From contig CAKSAM010000057.1 in NCBI GenBank assembly GCA_934436245.1, forward strand, positions 1-10,138: a stretch of 10,138 bases of DNA, read 5' to 3'. The position numbers and the translations under genes are program-made. Below, one piece after another: positions 1 through 5,837 of this stretch; position 1 is the stretch's first letter, and every line of letters starts with the position of its first letter. Origin of the DNA: an uncultured Acetatifactor sp. GTDB taxonomy: Bacteria; Bacillota; Clostridia; Lachnospirales; Lachnospiraceae. The notes beneath the pieces were generated by a model. That model was not told the origin of the DNA. It made no database searches and worked only from the letters and a program-made list of their open reading frames with translations.

Positions 1-32
1 ACAAATCCGAATTTATCGTTTCTTCCTTTCCA
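1..32 (-). other. Left-edge sequence after the AbiJ-like gene
   Basis: After the TGA stop the minus strand reads GGAAAGGAAG, a ribosome-binding-like purine run, but no ATG at suitable spacing appears before the window ends and no terminator hairpin is present. The operon may therefore continue to the left, where hsdS and hsdR would be expected. Confidence 0.35.
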
Positions 33-938
33 TCAGTCTGCGCATATACCTATCAAATAATTTATAAATGCACTACATGATACTAACATAAACTTTGCTT
101 CTTCAAACGTAGAAAAGGCACCACCAATATCCCCTGCATGCCTTATTCCATTTGCATCTGATGTATATCCATACAAAATAATAAAGGCTGATTTTAGTCC
201 TGAATGTATCATTACACCATTTTCTTCAATTTTTTTAAGCATTTTCCCTAAACTGGCCTCTTTTCCTTTTATACCAGTAATTATCTCGCAAATTGCTTCC
301 ACTGCGCTAATACTTTCTTTTATAGAATTCTCATAATCAGGTTTTTCTCTATCTGCTAAAAAAGCATTAGCTTTCGATAAGTGGTCACGAACTGGTTGAT
401 ATTTACAAATAAGGGCTTCTTCAATTGATTCAATCTCATTAGTATCGCTAATAGGTGTTATTAACTCTCCAACAAATCTATAACCAATATACTCCCTTTC
501 AAAGTATTCATTAGTTATTTCATAAATTGATTTGGCAACATATGTACTATTATATTCATTGTAATATTCATATCCTTCAGTCTCTTTTAGATACGAATCC
601 CAATATTGAATAATTGCTTCTATTAAAGTAAGTACATCATCATATGGGTCATGTAATATCGTATTCTTAATTATTTTAAATAAATCATCGTCATCATAAT
701 CAATTCTATAATCAACAGATTCTGAATATACCGTTCCTCGTACAAATCTTATAAAATTTTGTATATATATTCGTCTATAGTATAAATCACCCCCATATAC
801 CCATCTATATAATTCATTAATCATATTCAACAGTTGTATTCTTGTTCTCTTATCAAATTCTATTAATTGTATTTCCATATTTATAGGCTTTATCGCATTA
901 CGGTCCGAAAAGCCTCCCCTTTTACTTACTTTTGCCAT
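33..938 (-). CDS. AbiJ_NTD4/HEPN-like putative abortive-infection protein
   Basis: 301-residue acidic, Tyr-rich soluble protein with no signal peptide or membrane segment. The N-terminus carries FSDRN (residues 10-14) followed by a helix-rich region, the pattern I associate with the AbiJ N-terminal domain 4 family found in phage-defence proteins. The C-terminal part (about 180-300) is helical: RDHLSKANAFL (184-194), an amphipathic helix at 202-220, then GIRHAG (264-269) and a hydrophobic helix at 282-298. The Arg266-His267 pair sits where HEPN-like ribonuclease folds often keep polar active-site residues, though a classical R-x4-6-H motif is not evident. The start lies 6 bases after the hsdM stop; GGAGG inside the hsdM end and AAGGGAG just before the ATG both serve as ribosome-binding sequence, implying translational coupling. 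The coding region is very AT-rich, more so than hsdM. Family assignment is from memory of the motif pattern; nuclease activity is inference. Confidence 0.65.
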   Translation of the reverse strand: MAKVSKRGGFSDRNAIKPINMEIQLIEFDKRTRIQLLNMINELYRWVYGGDLYYRRIYIQNFIRFVRGTVYSESVDYRIDYDDDDLFKIIKNTILHDPYDDVLTLIEAIIQYWDSYLKETEGYEYYNEYNSTYVAKSIYEITNEYFEREYIGYRFVGELITPISDTNEIESIEEALICKYQPVRDHLSKANAFLADREKPDYENSIKESISAVEAICEIITGIKGKEASLGKMLKKIEENGVMIHSGLKSAFIILYGYTSDANGIRHAGDIGGAFSTFEEAKFMLVSCSAFINYLIGICAD

Positions 939-944
939 ACTCCC

Positions 945-2447
945 TTATTCCTCCAACAATTTCTCCAATTCATCCATTTCCCGATTAATCTGTGTTTCCA
1001 AATCACGTAAGTTCTTCATAATCTCAGATGTCGGCGGATATTCTACTGCTACATATTCCGTCTCTTTATACTTATTAATGCTTAAATCATATTCCTTGTC
1101 CACAATTTCCTGTTTGGAAACTAAAAAGGATTTTTCTGTACGTTTTCTATCCTTTTCATTTTCTAAATGTGTAAACCTCTCAATGATATCCGGAATATCA
1201 TTCTCTTTCACTTGTGTTCTCTTATCATCCAAGCTAAAACCATCTGCTGTCATATCATAGAACCACACTGCATCGGTTCCACCATGTTCTGTTTTAGTAA
1301 AAATCAGTATTGCCGTAGACACTCCTGCATATGGTTTAAACACACCGGATGGCATAGAAATCACAGCCTCCAGTCTGTTATTTTCTACTATTTCTTTTCG
1401 AATAGCTTTATGTGCTGTGGATGAGCCAAAAAGTACACCATCCGGAACGATGCAAGCACATCGTCCACCTATTTTCAAAATACGTAAAAATAATGTTAAA
1501 AACAGCAGCTCTGTTTTCTTTGTTTTACATACTTTTAACAAATCTCCGGATACTATCTCAGCATCTAAGCTCCCCTTAAAAGGAGGATTTGCCAGTACAA
1601 GTGTATACTTATCTTTATCTGTATTTTGATCAGATAAACTATCGCGATATTCAATAAAAGGATTGTCAATTCCATGTGTCATCATATTCATGGCACCAAT
1701 ACGGAGCATAGTCCTATCCATATCATAACCATAGAACATATGACTCATATAATGTTCTTTTTTCTGTTTGTCGTAGAATATTTCTTCCTTTCGTGTTTCC
1801 TTTAAATACTCTCCTGCGGCTACTAGGAATCCTGAAGTGCCACAAGCCGGGTCACAGATCACTTCATCTGCTGTTGGATTCACAAGTTCCACCATCATAC
1901 GAATGATATGTCTTGGAGTACGAAACTGTCCGTTTCTTCCAGCCTGTGATATTTTCAAGAGGAGGTATTCGTACACATCTCCACGTATATCCGAAGATTG
2001 TACCTCATTCATCAATTCATAAATGTTATCCAACGAGTCGACAACTTTTGAAAGCATTAACGGTGTAGGGATTTTAAAAATGGCATCATCCATGTATTTT
2101 GAATATGCACTGTTCTTATCATTGTGCAAAGTTTTAATAAAAGGAAAAACCCATTCCTGCAGGATGCTGTACATTCTGTCTGCTGGGAAATCACGAAAAA
2201 CAGACCACTTTAACTGCATTCCATCAATTATGCGATCACCTATTTGAACCTCTTCTGCATAAATACTTTCAAACGGAAGTCCCAGCATAGCGCTTTCTTT
2301 CGCTCTTTTGTTGTCCAAATCATCTAGGTCATGGATAAACATTAAATACGTTATCTGTTCGATTACCTCCAGAGGATTTACCAAACCTCCCGAGGCAAAA
2401 ATATCCCATAACCCGTCAATCTTATTCTTCAATTCACCTGTAATCAT
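945..2447 (-). CDS. hsdM: Type I restriction-modification system methyltransferase subunit M
   Basis: 500-residue N6-adenine DNA methyltransferase subunit. HsdM normally joins HsdS (target recognition) to methylate adenines, and with HsdR forms the restriction complex. An N-terminal helical HsdM domain covers about residues 1-145. The catalytic domain shows GQFRTPRHI (173-181), SAM-binding motif I DPACGTSGFL (199-208), YGYDMD (239-244) and catalytic motif IV NPPF (287-290). The typical HsdM tail segment YDLSINKY (453-460) is followed by a short coiled-coil-like C-terminus. Length is normal and all key motifs are intact. The ATG is preceded by AAAGGG at suitable spacing. It is the middle gene of a minus-strand operon: 15 bases after fic and 6 bases before the AbiJ-like gene. 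No hsdS or hsdR is visible; they may lie beyond the left edge, since transcription runs that way. An orphan or solitary modification role cannot be excluded. Confidence 0.93.
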   Translation of the reverse strand: MITGELKNKIDGLWDIFASGGLVNPLEVIEQITYLMFIHDLDDLDNKRAKESAMLGLPFESIYAEEVQIGDRIIDGMQLKWSVFRDFPADRMYSILQEWVFPFIKTLHNDKNSAYSKYMDDAIFKIPTPLMLSKVVDSLDNIYELMNEVQSSDIRGDVYEYLLLKISQAGRNGQFRTPRHIIRMMVELVNPTADEVICDPACGTSGFLVAAGEYLKETRKEEIFYDKQKKEHYMSHMFYGYDMDRTMLRIGAMNMMTHGIDNPFIEYRDSLSDQNTDKDKYTLVLANPPFKGSLDAEIVSGDLLKVCKTKKTELLFLTLFLRILKIGGRCACIVPDGVLFGSSTAHKAIRKEIVENNRLEAVISMPSGVFKPYAGVSTAILIFTKTEHGGTDAVWFYDMTADGFSLDDKRTQVKENDIPDIIERFTHLENEKDRKRTEKSFLVSKQEIVDKEYDLSINKYKETEYVAVEYPPTSEIMKNLRDLETQINREMDELEKLLEE

Positions 2448-2462
2448 TTCTCTGCCCTTTCA

Positions 2463-3512
2463 CTAATTTTTCCAAATGTACTTTGTATATCTGCCACCAC
2501 CGATTTTTTCAATCCTGCCTGCCTCTATTAGTTCTGCCAATGTTCTCTGTATTGTTATTTTGCTGATATCCGGGCATTTTTCTGCGATTTCAGCCTTATT
2601 AATAGTACCCAGTGTGTTTTTTATAATTTCTTGAATACGTTCTGGTTTTGTCAAGCCTCTCGTTATTAATAATTGTACTCTAGAGGAAAATTCTCGATAA
2701 GCTCCCAACACAATTCCCAATACATATTTTACAAAAGTCTCATATTCATTATTGTTCTCATGCCATTGCAAAGAGCTAATCTGTAAACTTTCATAATAAG
2801 CCTCCTTGGTACTCTCAATCATCTTCTCTATACTGATATATTTTCCCACAATATAACCAGCCCGATATAATAACAATAAAGTGAGCAATCTGCTCATTCT
2901 ACCGTTACCATCATTAAAAGGATGTATACATAGGAAGTCCAGTATAAACATAGGAATTAATATCAAAGGATCAATTTGTTCTGTTGCCAATGCAGTTTCA
3001 AACGCCATACATAAACAATCCATTGCCTCCGCTGTTTCCCATGCTGGCACTGGTTTAAACCTTATAAACTTGTTTCCTTTCGCATCTACTTCCTCAATCA
3101 CATTATCCGCTGACTTATATTTTCCACCTATATCATATCCTTCAAACTTATATAAATCTCGATGTAGTTGCAAAATAATAGAAGCTTTCGGTGGAATATG
3201 TTCATAGCTCTCATGGATAGTATTAAGTACATCCCTATATCCTGCTATTTCCTGCTCATTGCGTGTCTTTGGTCTCGTTTTGTTTTTTACCAAGGCAGCC
3301 AGTCTTTCGTCAGACGTATATATTCCCTCTATTTTATTAGACGCTTCCGTACTTTGGATTTTCGCTATTTCCATTAATTGTTCCAAAGTATCAGCCCTTG
3401 CCTCAATAAACAATGATTGCTCGCCTTTATATTCATGAATCTGCGTAAGCATAGAAACAATTTCTGGTGTCAATAACTTTTGCCATTTATCACGGTAATC
3501 ATAATTTCTCAT
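2463..3512 (-). CDS. Fic family protein (predicted AMP-transferase) with C-terminal winged helix
   Basis: 349 residues. The Fic core motif HPFNDGNGRMSR (197-208) is complete, including catalytic His197 and the phosphate-binding DGNGR loop, so transfer of AMP from ATP to target hydroxyl side chains is expected. Near the N-terminus SNKIEG (58-63) matches the inhibitory helix motif (S/T)xxxE(G/N), with Glu62 as the autoinhibitory residue; this is the class II arrangement, in which the toxin-like activity is held off in cis. The last ~65 residues (285-349) read as a winged helix-turn-helix, ending in a beta-wing-like GGGRYTKYIW. The ATG follows two AGGA stretches (complement of 3518-3521 and 3523-3526) and a promoter at 3552-3580. 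It is the first gene of the operon with hsdM and the AbiJ-like gene. Fic proteins are known near type I R-M loci; whether this one modifies a phage, host or Hsd component is not visible from sequence. Confidence 0.93.
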   Translation of the reverse strand: MRNYDYRDKWQKLLTPEIVSMLTQIHEYKGEQSLFIEARADTLEQLMEIAKIQSTEASNKIEGIYTSDERLAALVKNKTRPKTRNEQEIAGYRDVLNTIHESYEHIPPKASIILQLHRDLYKFEGYDIGGKYKSADNVIEEVDAKGNKFIRFKPVPAWETAEAMDCLCMAFETALATEQIDPLILIPMFILDFLCIHPFNDGNGRMSRLLTLLLLYRAGYIVGKYISIEKMIESTKEAYYESLQISSLQWHENNNEYETFVKYVLGIVLGAYREFSSRVQLLITRGLTKPERIQEIIKNTLGTINKAEIAEKCPDISKITIQRTLAELIEAGRIEKIGGGRYTKYIWKN

Positions 3513-3551
3513 ACTTTTCCTATCCTATTTATCTTACATTATTTTAACAAA

Positions 3552-3580
3552 ATCGTATCATTTAATTATATCTATGTCAA
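3552..3580 (-). promoter_or_regulatory. Predicted sigma-A promoter of the fic-hsdM-abi operon
   Basis: On the minus strand a perfect -35 TTGACA (complement of 3575-3580) is separated by exactly 17 bases from TACGAT (complement of 3552-3557), a 4/6 match to the -10 consensus with an extended TGn just upstream. Transcription would begin near 3545, giving a leader of about 33 bases before the fic ATG. Confidence 0.7.
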
Positions 3581-3618
3581 TTCAATTACATCATTTTCAA
3601 AAAAATGATGTAATTGAA
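3581..3618. promoter_or_regulatory. Perfect 17-bp-arm palindrome, candidate operator
   Basis: TTCAATTACATCATTTT (3581-3597), a four-base spacer CAAA, then the exact reverse complement (3602-3618). It abuts the -35 box of the fic promoter with no intervening base. GC-poor arms and no stem-adjacent U-tract that would end a gene make it a poor terminator, so a regulator-binding site is more likely. The core ATGTAATT recurs at 3703-3710 inside the small dyad GAATGTAATTC. The binding protein is unknown; the winged-helix tail of the Fic protein is one candidate. Confidence 0.6.
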
Positions 3619-3726
3619 CAAGTTTTGATATAATTAAGAATAAGAAAAATATTATTTTTTATTCAGCTAGTCATAGTATAATATTAAAATATTTGAAATG
3701 GAATGTAATTCTTAGTGGATTTTAAA
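3619..3726. other. AT-rich junction spacer
   Basis: This stretch lies between the operon palindrome and the next terminator. It is very AT-rich, holds no convincing ORF on either strand, and marks the change from the AT-rich defence block to the balanced-GC block. A TATAAT at 3677-3682 on the plus strand has no -35 partner and no downstream gene. I see no tRNA, transposase or clear attachment repeat. Confidence 0.5.
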
Positions 3727-3757
3727 AAGAGGTATCACTCTATCGTTGATACCTCTT
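3721..3757 (-). terminator. Rho-independent terminator for minus-strand transcription
   Basis: A perfect 11-bp stem pairs AAGAGGTATCA (3727-3737) with TGATACCTCTT (3747-3757) across a 9-base loop. On the minus strand the stem is directly followed by a U-tract, extended by the complement of 3721-3728. It sits 14 bases after the stop of the 70-codon ORF, so it would end transcription arriving from that ORF and possibly from the aldehyde dehydrogenase gene. On the plus strand a run of seven T at 3767-3773 lies about 9 bases past the stem, so weak bidirectional action is possible. Confidence 0.8.
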
Positions 3758-3771
3758 ACTTGCACCTTTTT

Positions 3772-3984
3772 TTATTCCTTCCGCTCCGACAACATCCCCT
3801 TGATTTTCACACCGCTCAGATCCACATCCAGCACGATCTTCACCATCCAAAAGAACAGTAGCAGTACCAACATCGAGATCACGCAGGAAATAATGATCAT
3901 CACTGCAACCGCCTCGATAAAGTGATTCAGGGGATTTTTCACCTTCTGTACCAGGTCTTCGGTAGAAATCGTCACATTTTCCAC
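3772..3984 (-). CDS. Small single-span membrane protein, or 3' remnant of a larger gene
   Basis: 70 codons, not recognised. The protein has a short polar N-terminus, one long hydrophobic segment (about residues 22-53, rich in Val, Ile, Leu and Phe), then a charged tail ending SERKE. The only plausible start is GTG, with a modest AAGG about 9 bases upstream. The same frame stays open for another 19 codons back to a TAA at 4042-4044, just beside the 12-bp palindrome TTAAGGCCTTAA (4034-4045), but contains no ATG, GTG or TTG. The missing ATG and upstream open frame suggest the tail of a truncated membrane-protein gene; the well-placed terminator and balanced GC suggest native, transcribed sequence. 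It lies 123 bases after the aldehyde dehydrogenase stop, with no terminator between. Real or remnant is undecided. Confidence 0.4.
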   Translation of the reverse strand: MENVTISTEDLVQKVKNPLNHFIEAVAVMIIISCVISMLVLLLFFWMVKIVLDVDLSGVKIKGMLSERKE

Positions 3985-4058
3985 GACATTTGCCTTCGAA
4001 TTCTTCGCACCGGAAATGGTCTTCTGATGACTTTTAAGGCCTTAATTTCACAATTTAT

Positions 4059-4110
4059 TACATTTTTCAGGACGTAATTTCCGCTCCGGGCTACACTTTT
4101 CAGGACGTTA
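4059..4110. repeat. Two-copy 19-bp direct repeat, period 33
   Basis: TACATTTTTCAGGACGTAA (4059-4077) and TACACTTTTCAGGACGTTA (4092-4110) match at 17 of 19 positions with starts 33 bases apart. The second copy contains the TAA stop codon of the aldehyde dehydrogenase gene. The 14-base spacer includes TTCCGCTCCG, which also occurs at 3779-3788. No function is assigned; it may be a duplication left by rearrangement at this junction. Confidence 0.6.
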
Positions 4111-5565
4111 CTTCAAAAACCGCCGCAACAACTTCTCTTTTTTCTCATCATACCTCTGATACCGTATCGGCAGATCCATCCATGTCTTTTTGTCCACGAC
4201 ACTCCGATAATGGCTGAAGGTCTCGAATCCGGTACGGCCGTGATACCCACCCATGCCGCTCTCACCCACGCCGCCGAAGGGCATGGCGCTGGTGGCGAGA
4301 TGAATAATGGTGTCGTTGATGCAGCCGCCGCCAAAATGGCAGTGATCCAGGATCCGTCTCTGGGCTTTTTTATCTTCACTGAAAAAATACAGGGCCAGCG
4401 GATGGGGATGTTCCTCCACACAGCGGATTGCCCAATCCACAAAGTCTCCCGAAGCCGAATGCGTCCCAGATTCTTCCATGCAAACCTCATTTTGTACAGC
4501 ACTTTTCTCTGGATCGTGTGCGTGATACGTCACCACCGGCAGGATCGGTCCGAAGATTTCTTCTCCCATCACGGCATCCGACCAGTCCACATCCGTCATC
4601 ACCGTAGGCGCAATGCGCAACGTCTTCTCGTCATACTGTCCGCCGCAGACGATCTTTTTCGCATCCATCAATCCCAACAGTCTGTGAAAATGCTTCTCGT
4701 TAATGATTTTCCCGTAATCCGGATTCTGTAGAGGATTTTCGCCAAACTGTCTCGCGATCTCCGCCCGGATAGCTTCCACTAATCGGTCGCAGATCCGGAC
4801 ATCACACAACACATAATCCGGTGCCACACAGGTCTGTCCGCAGTTTAGGTATTTCCCGAATACGATCCTCCTCGCCGCCAGCGGAAGCTTCGCCGTAGCA
4901 TCCACAATGCAGGGACTTTTCCCACCAAGCTCCAGCGTCACCGGAGTTAAGTATTCCGCTGCACTGCGAAGTACCTCTCTGCCCACAGTCTTGCCTCCGG
5001 TGAAAAATATCATATCAAACCGCTGCTGTAACAATGCCTGATTCTCTGCTCTGCCGCCTGTGATCACCGCTACATATTCCGCCTGGAAACATTCTTCCAA
5101 AATCATTTTTAACACTGCTGCCGTCGCCGGAGCATAGGCACTGGGTTTTACCACTGCGGTATTCCCTGTGGCTATGGCATCGATCAGCGGATCCAGTGTC
5201 AATAGCACCGGATAATTCCATGGGCTCATGATCAGCACGGTGCCATAGGGTGACGGAGACCGGAAACTCCTCGCTGCGAACTGTGCTAACGGCGTCGGCA
5301 CTCTTTTTTCTCGCATCAGTCCCCGGAGATGCTTCTGCATCCAGGTCAGTTCCGACAGGGTCAGTCCGATCTCGCACATATAGCTCTCCATCCGGCTTTT
5401 CCCCAGATCCTGTCGCAGTGCGTCATTCAGTTCTGACTCATGGCACTGCAGGGATGCCTTTAACTTTCCCAGCTGCTCTGCACGAAATTCCCGGGAAAGC
5501 GTGGCTCCCGTTGCAAAATATTCTCTTTGTCTGCGTAATATCGTCCGGATCTCCTGCTCTGTCAT
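4108..5565 (-). CDS. NAD(P)-dependent aldehyde dehydrogenase, ALDH3-like
   Basis: 485-residue soluble enzyme oxidising an aldehyde to the carboxylate; substrate unknown. The cofactor and catalytic signatures are intact: SPWNYP (114-119) with Asn117, VVKPS with Lys140, FFTGG (187-191), LELGGK (211-216) with general base Glu212, GQTC (243-246) with nucleophile Cys246, EEIFGP (335-340), and the C-terminal GGVGESGMGGYHG. The compact form without a long N-terminus, and GQTCVAPDY, fit the ALDH3/fatty-aldehyde dehydrogenase branch. It is somewhat longer than the usual ~455-460 residues because of an extra stretch of about 25 residues at 350-376, just before the conserved HPHPLALY strand. A strong AGGAGG (complement of 5571-5576) lies 5 bases before the ATG. 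It is alone or co-transcribed with the small membrane ORF downstream; no clear promoter was found upstream. A role in aldehyde detoxification or fermentation is inference. Confidence 0.92.
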   Translation of the reverse strand: MTEQEIRTILRRQREYFATGATLSREFRAEQLGKLKASLQCHESELNDALRQDLGKSRMESYMCEIGLTLSELTWMQKHLRGLMREKRVPTPLAQFAARSFRSPSPYGTVLIMSPWNYPVLLTLDPLIDAIATGNTAVVKPSAYAPATAAVLKMILEECFQAEYVAVITGGRAENQALLQQRFDMIFFTGGKTVGREVLRSAAEYLTPVTLELGGKSPCIVDATAKLPLAARRIVFGKYLNCGQTCVAPDYVLCDVRICDRLVEAIRAEIARQFGENPLQNPDYGKIINEKHFHRLLGLMDAKKIVCGGQYDEKTLRIAPTVMTDVDWSDAVMGEEIFGPILPVVTYHAHDPEKSAVQNEVCMEESGTHSASGDFVDWAIRCVEEHPHPLALYFFSEDKKAQRRILDHCHFGGGCINDTIIHLATSAMPFGGVGESGMGGYHGRTGFETFSHYRSVVDKKTWMDLPIRYQRYDEKKEKLLRRFLK

Positions 5566-5706
5566 AGATGCCTCCTGCTTCTATTCTTTATACTGCCATA
5601 ACTATGATGTCGGGGGTAAAAGCCCTCTGAATAATTACATACTACCCAATTTTGAGTCTCGGTGCAACCGCTTCCCTGCTCATCCTATACATCTCGCTTA
5701 AAAGCT

Positions 5707-5769
5707 CGATGAAGTACATTCGCCAAATACTGATTCTTGTGCAAGCACAAATCTGTACTTGGCTCATCG
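5707..5769. other. Structured intergenic element, long imperfect hairpin
   Basis: Outer arms CGATGA (5707-5712) and TCATCG (5764-5769) enclose, after a 9-base one-sided bulge, a hairpin from GCCAA (5722-5726) to TTGGC (5759-5763). Further paired segments TAC/GTA, GAT/ATC and TTGTG/CACAA lead to a CAAG loop. In all about 22 bp form over 63 bases. It lies between the symporter stop and the aldehyde dehydrogenase start. The rest of 5566-5837 holds no credible gene. It could be an RNA structure in a read-through transcript or a decayed palindromic element. Confidence 0.45.
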
Positions 5770-5776
5770 TATACAC

Positions 5777-5810
5777 AAAAACGGCAGAGTTCTCACCCCA
5801 CCGTCGTTTG
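5777..5810 (-). terminator. Possible weak terminator after the symporter
   Basis: On the minus strand ACGG (complement of 5801-5804) pairs with CCGT (complement of 5781-5784), with an inner GAG/CTC pairing, and flanking ACAAA/TTTGT extends the stem past a small bulge. A U-tract (complement of 5777-5781) follows. It starts 27 bases after the symporter stop. The stem is short, so read-through is likely. Confidence 0.35.
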
Positions 5811-5837
5811 TCTCTTCCTATCTTGATCTCATTTCTC

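Noticed and set aside
3677..3682. Plus-strand TATAAT as a promoter
   Set aside because: No acceptable -35 at 16-18 bases and no plus-strand gene downstream.
4210..4731. 173-codon open frame on the plus strand
   Set aside because: It is antisense to the aldehyde dehydrogenase, whose catalytic motifs are intact on the minus strand. The translation is His-rich with no recognisable domain.
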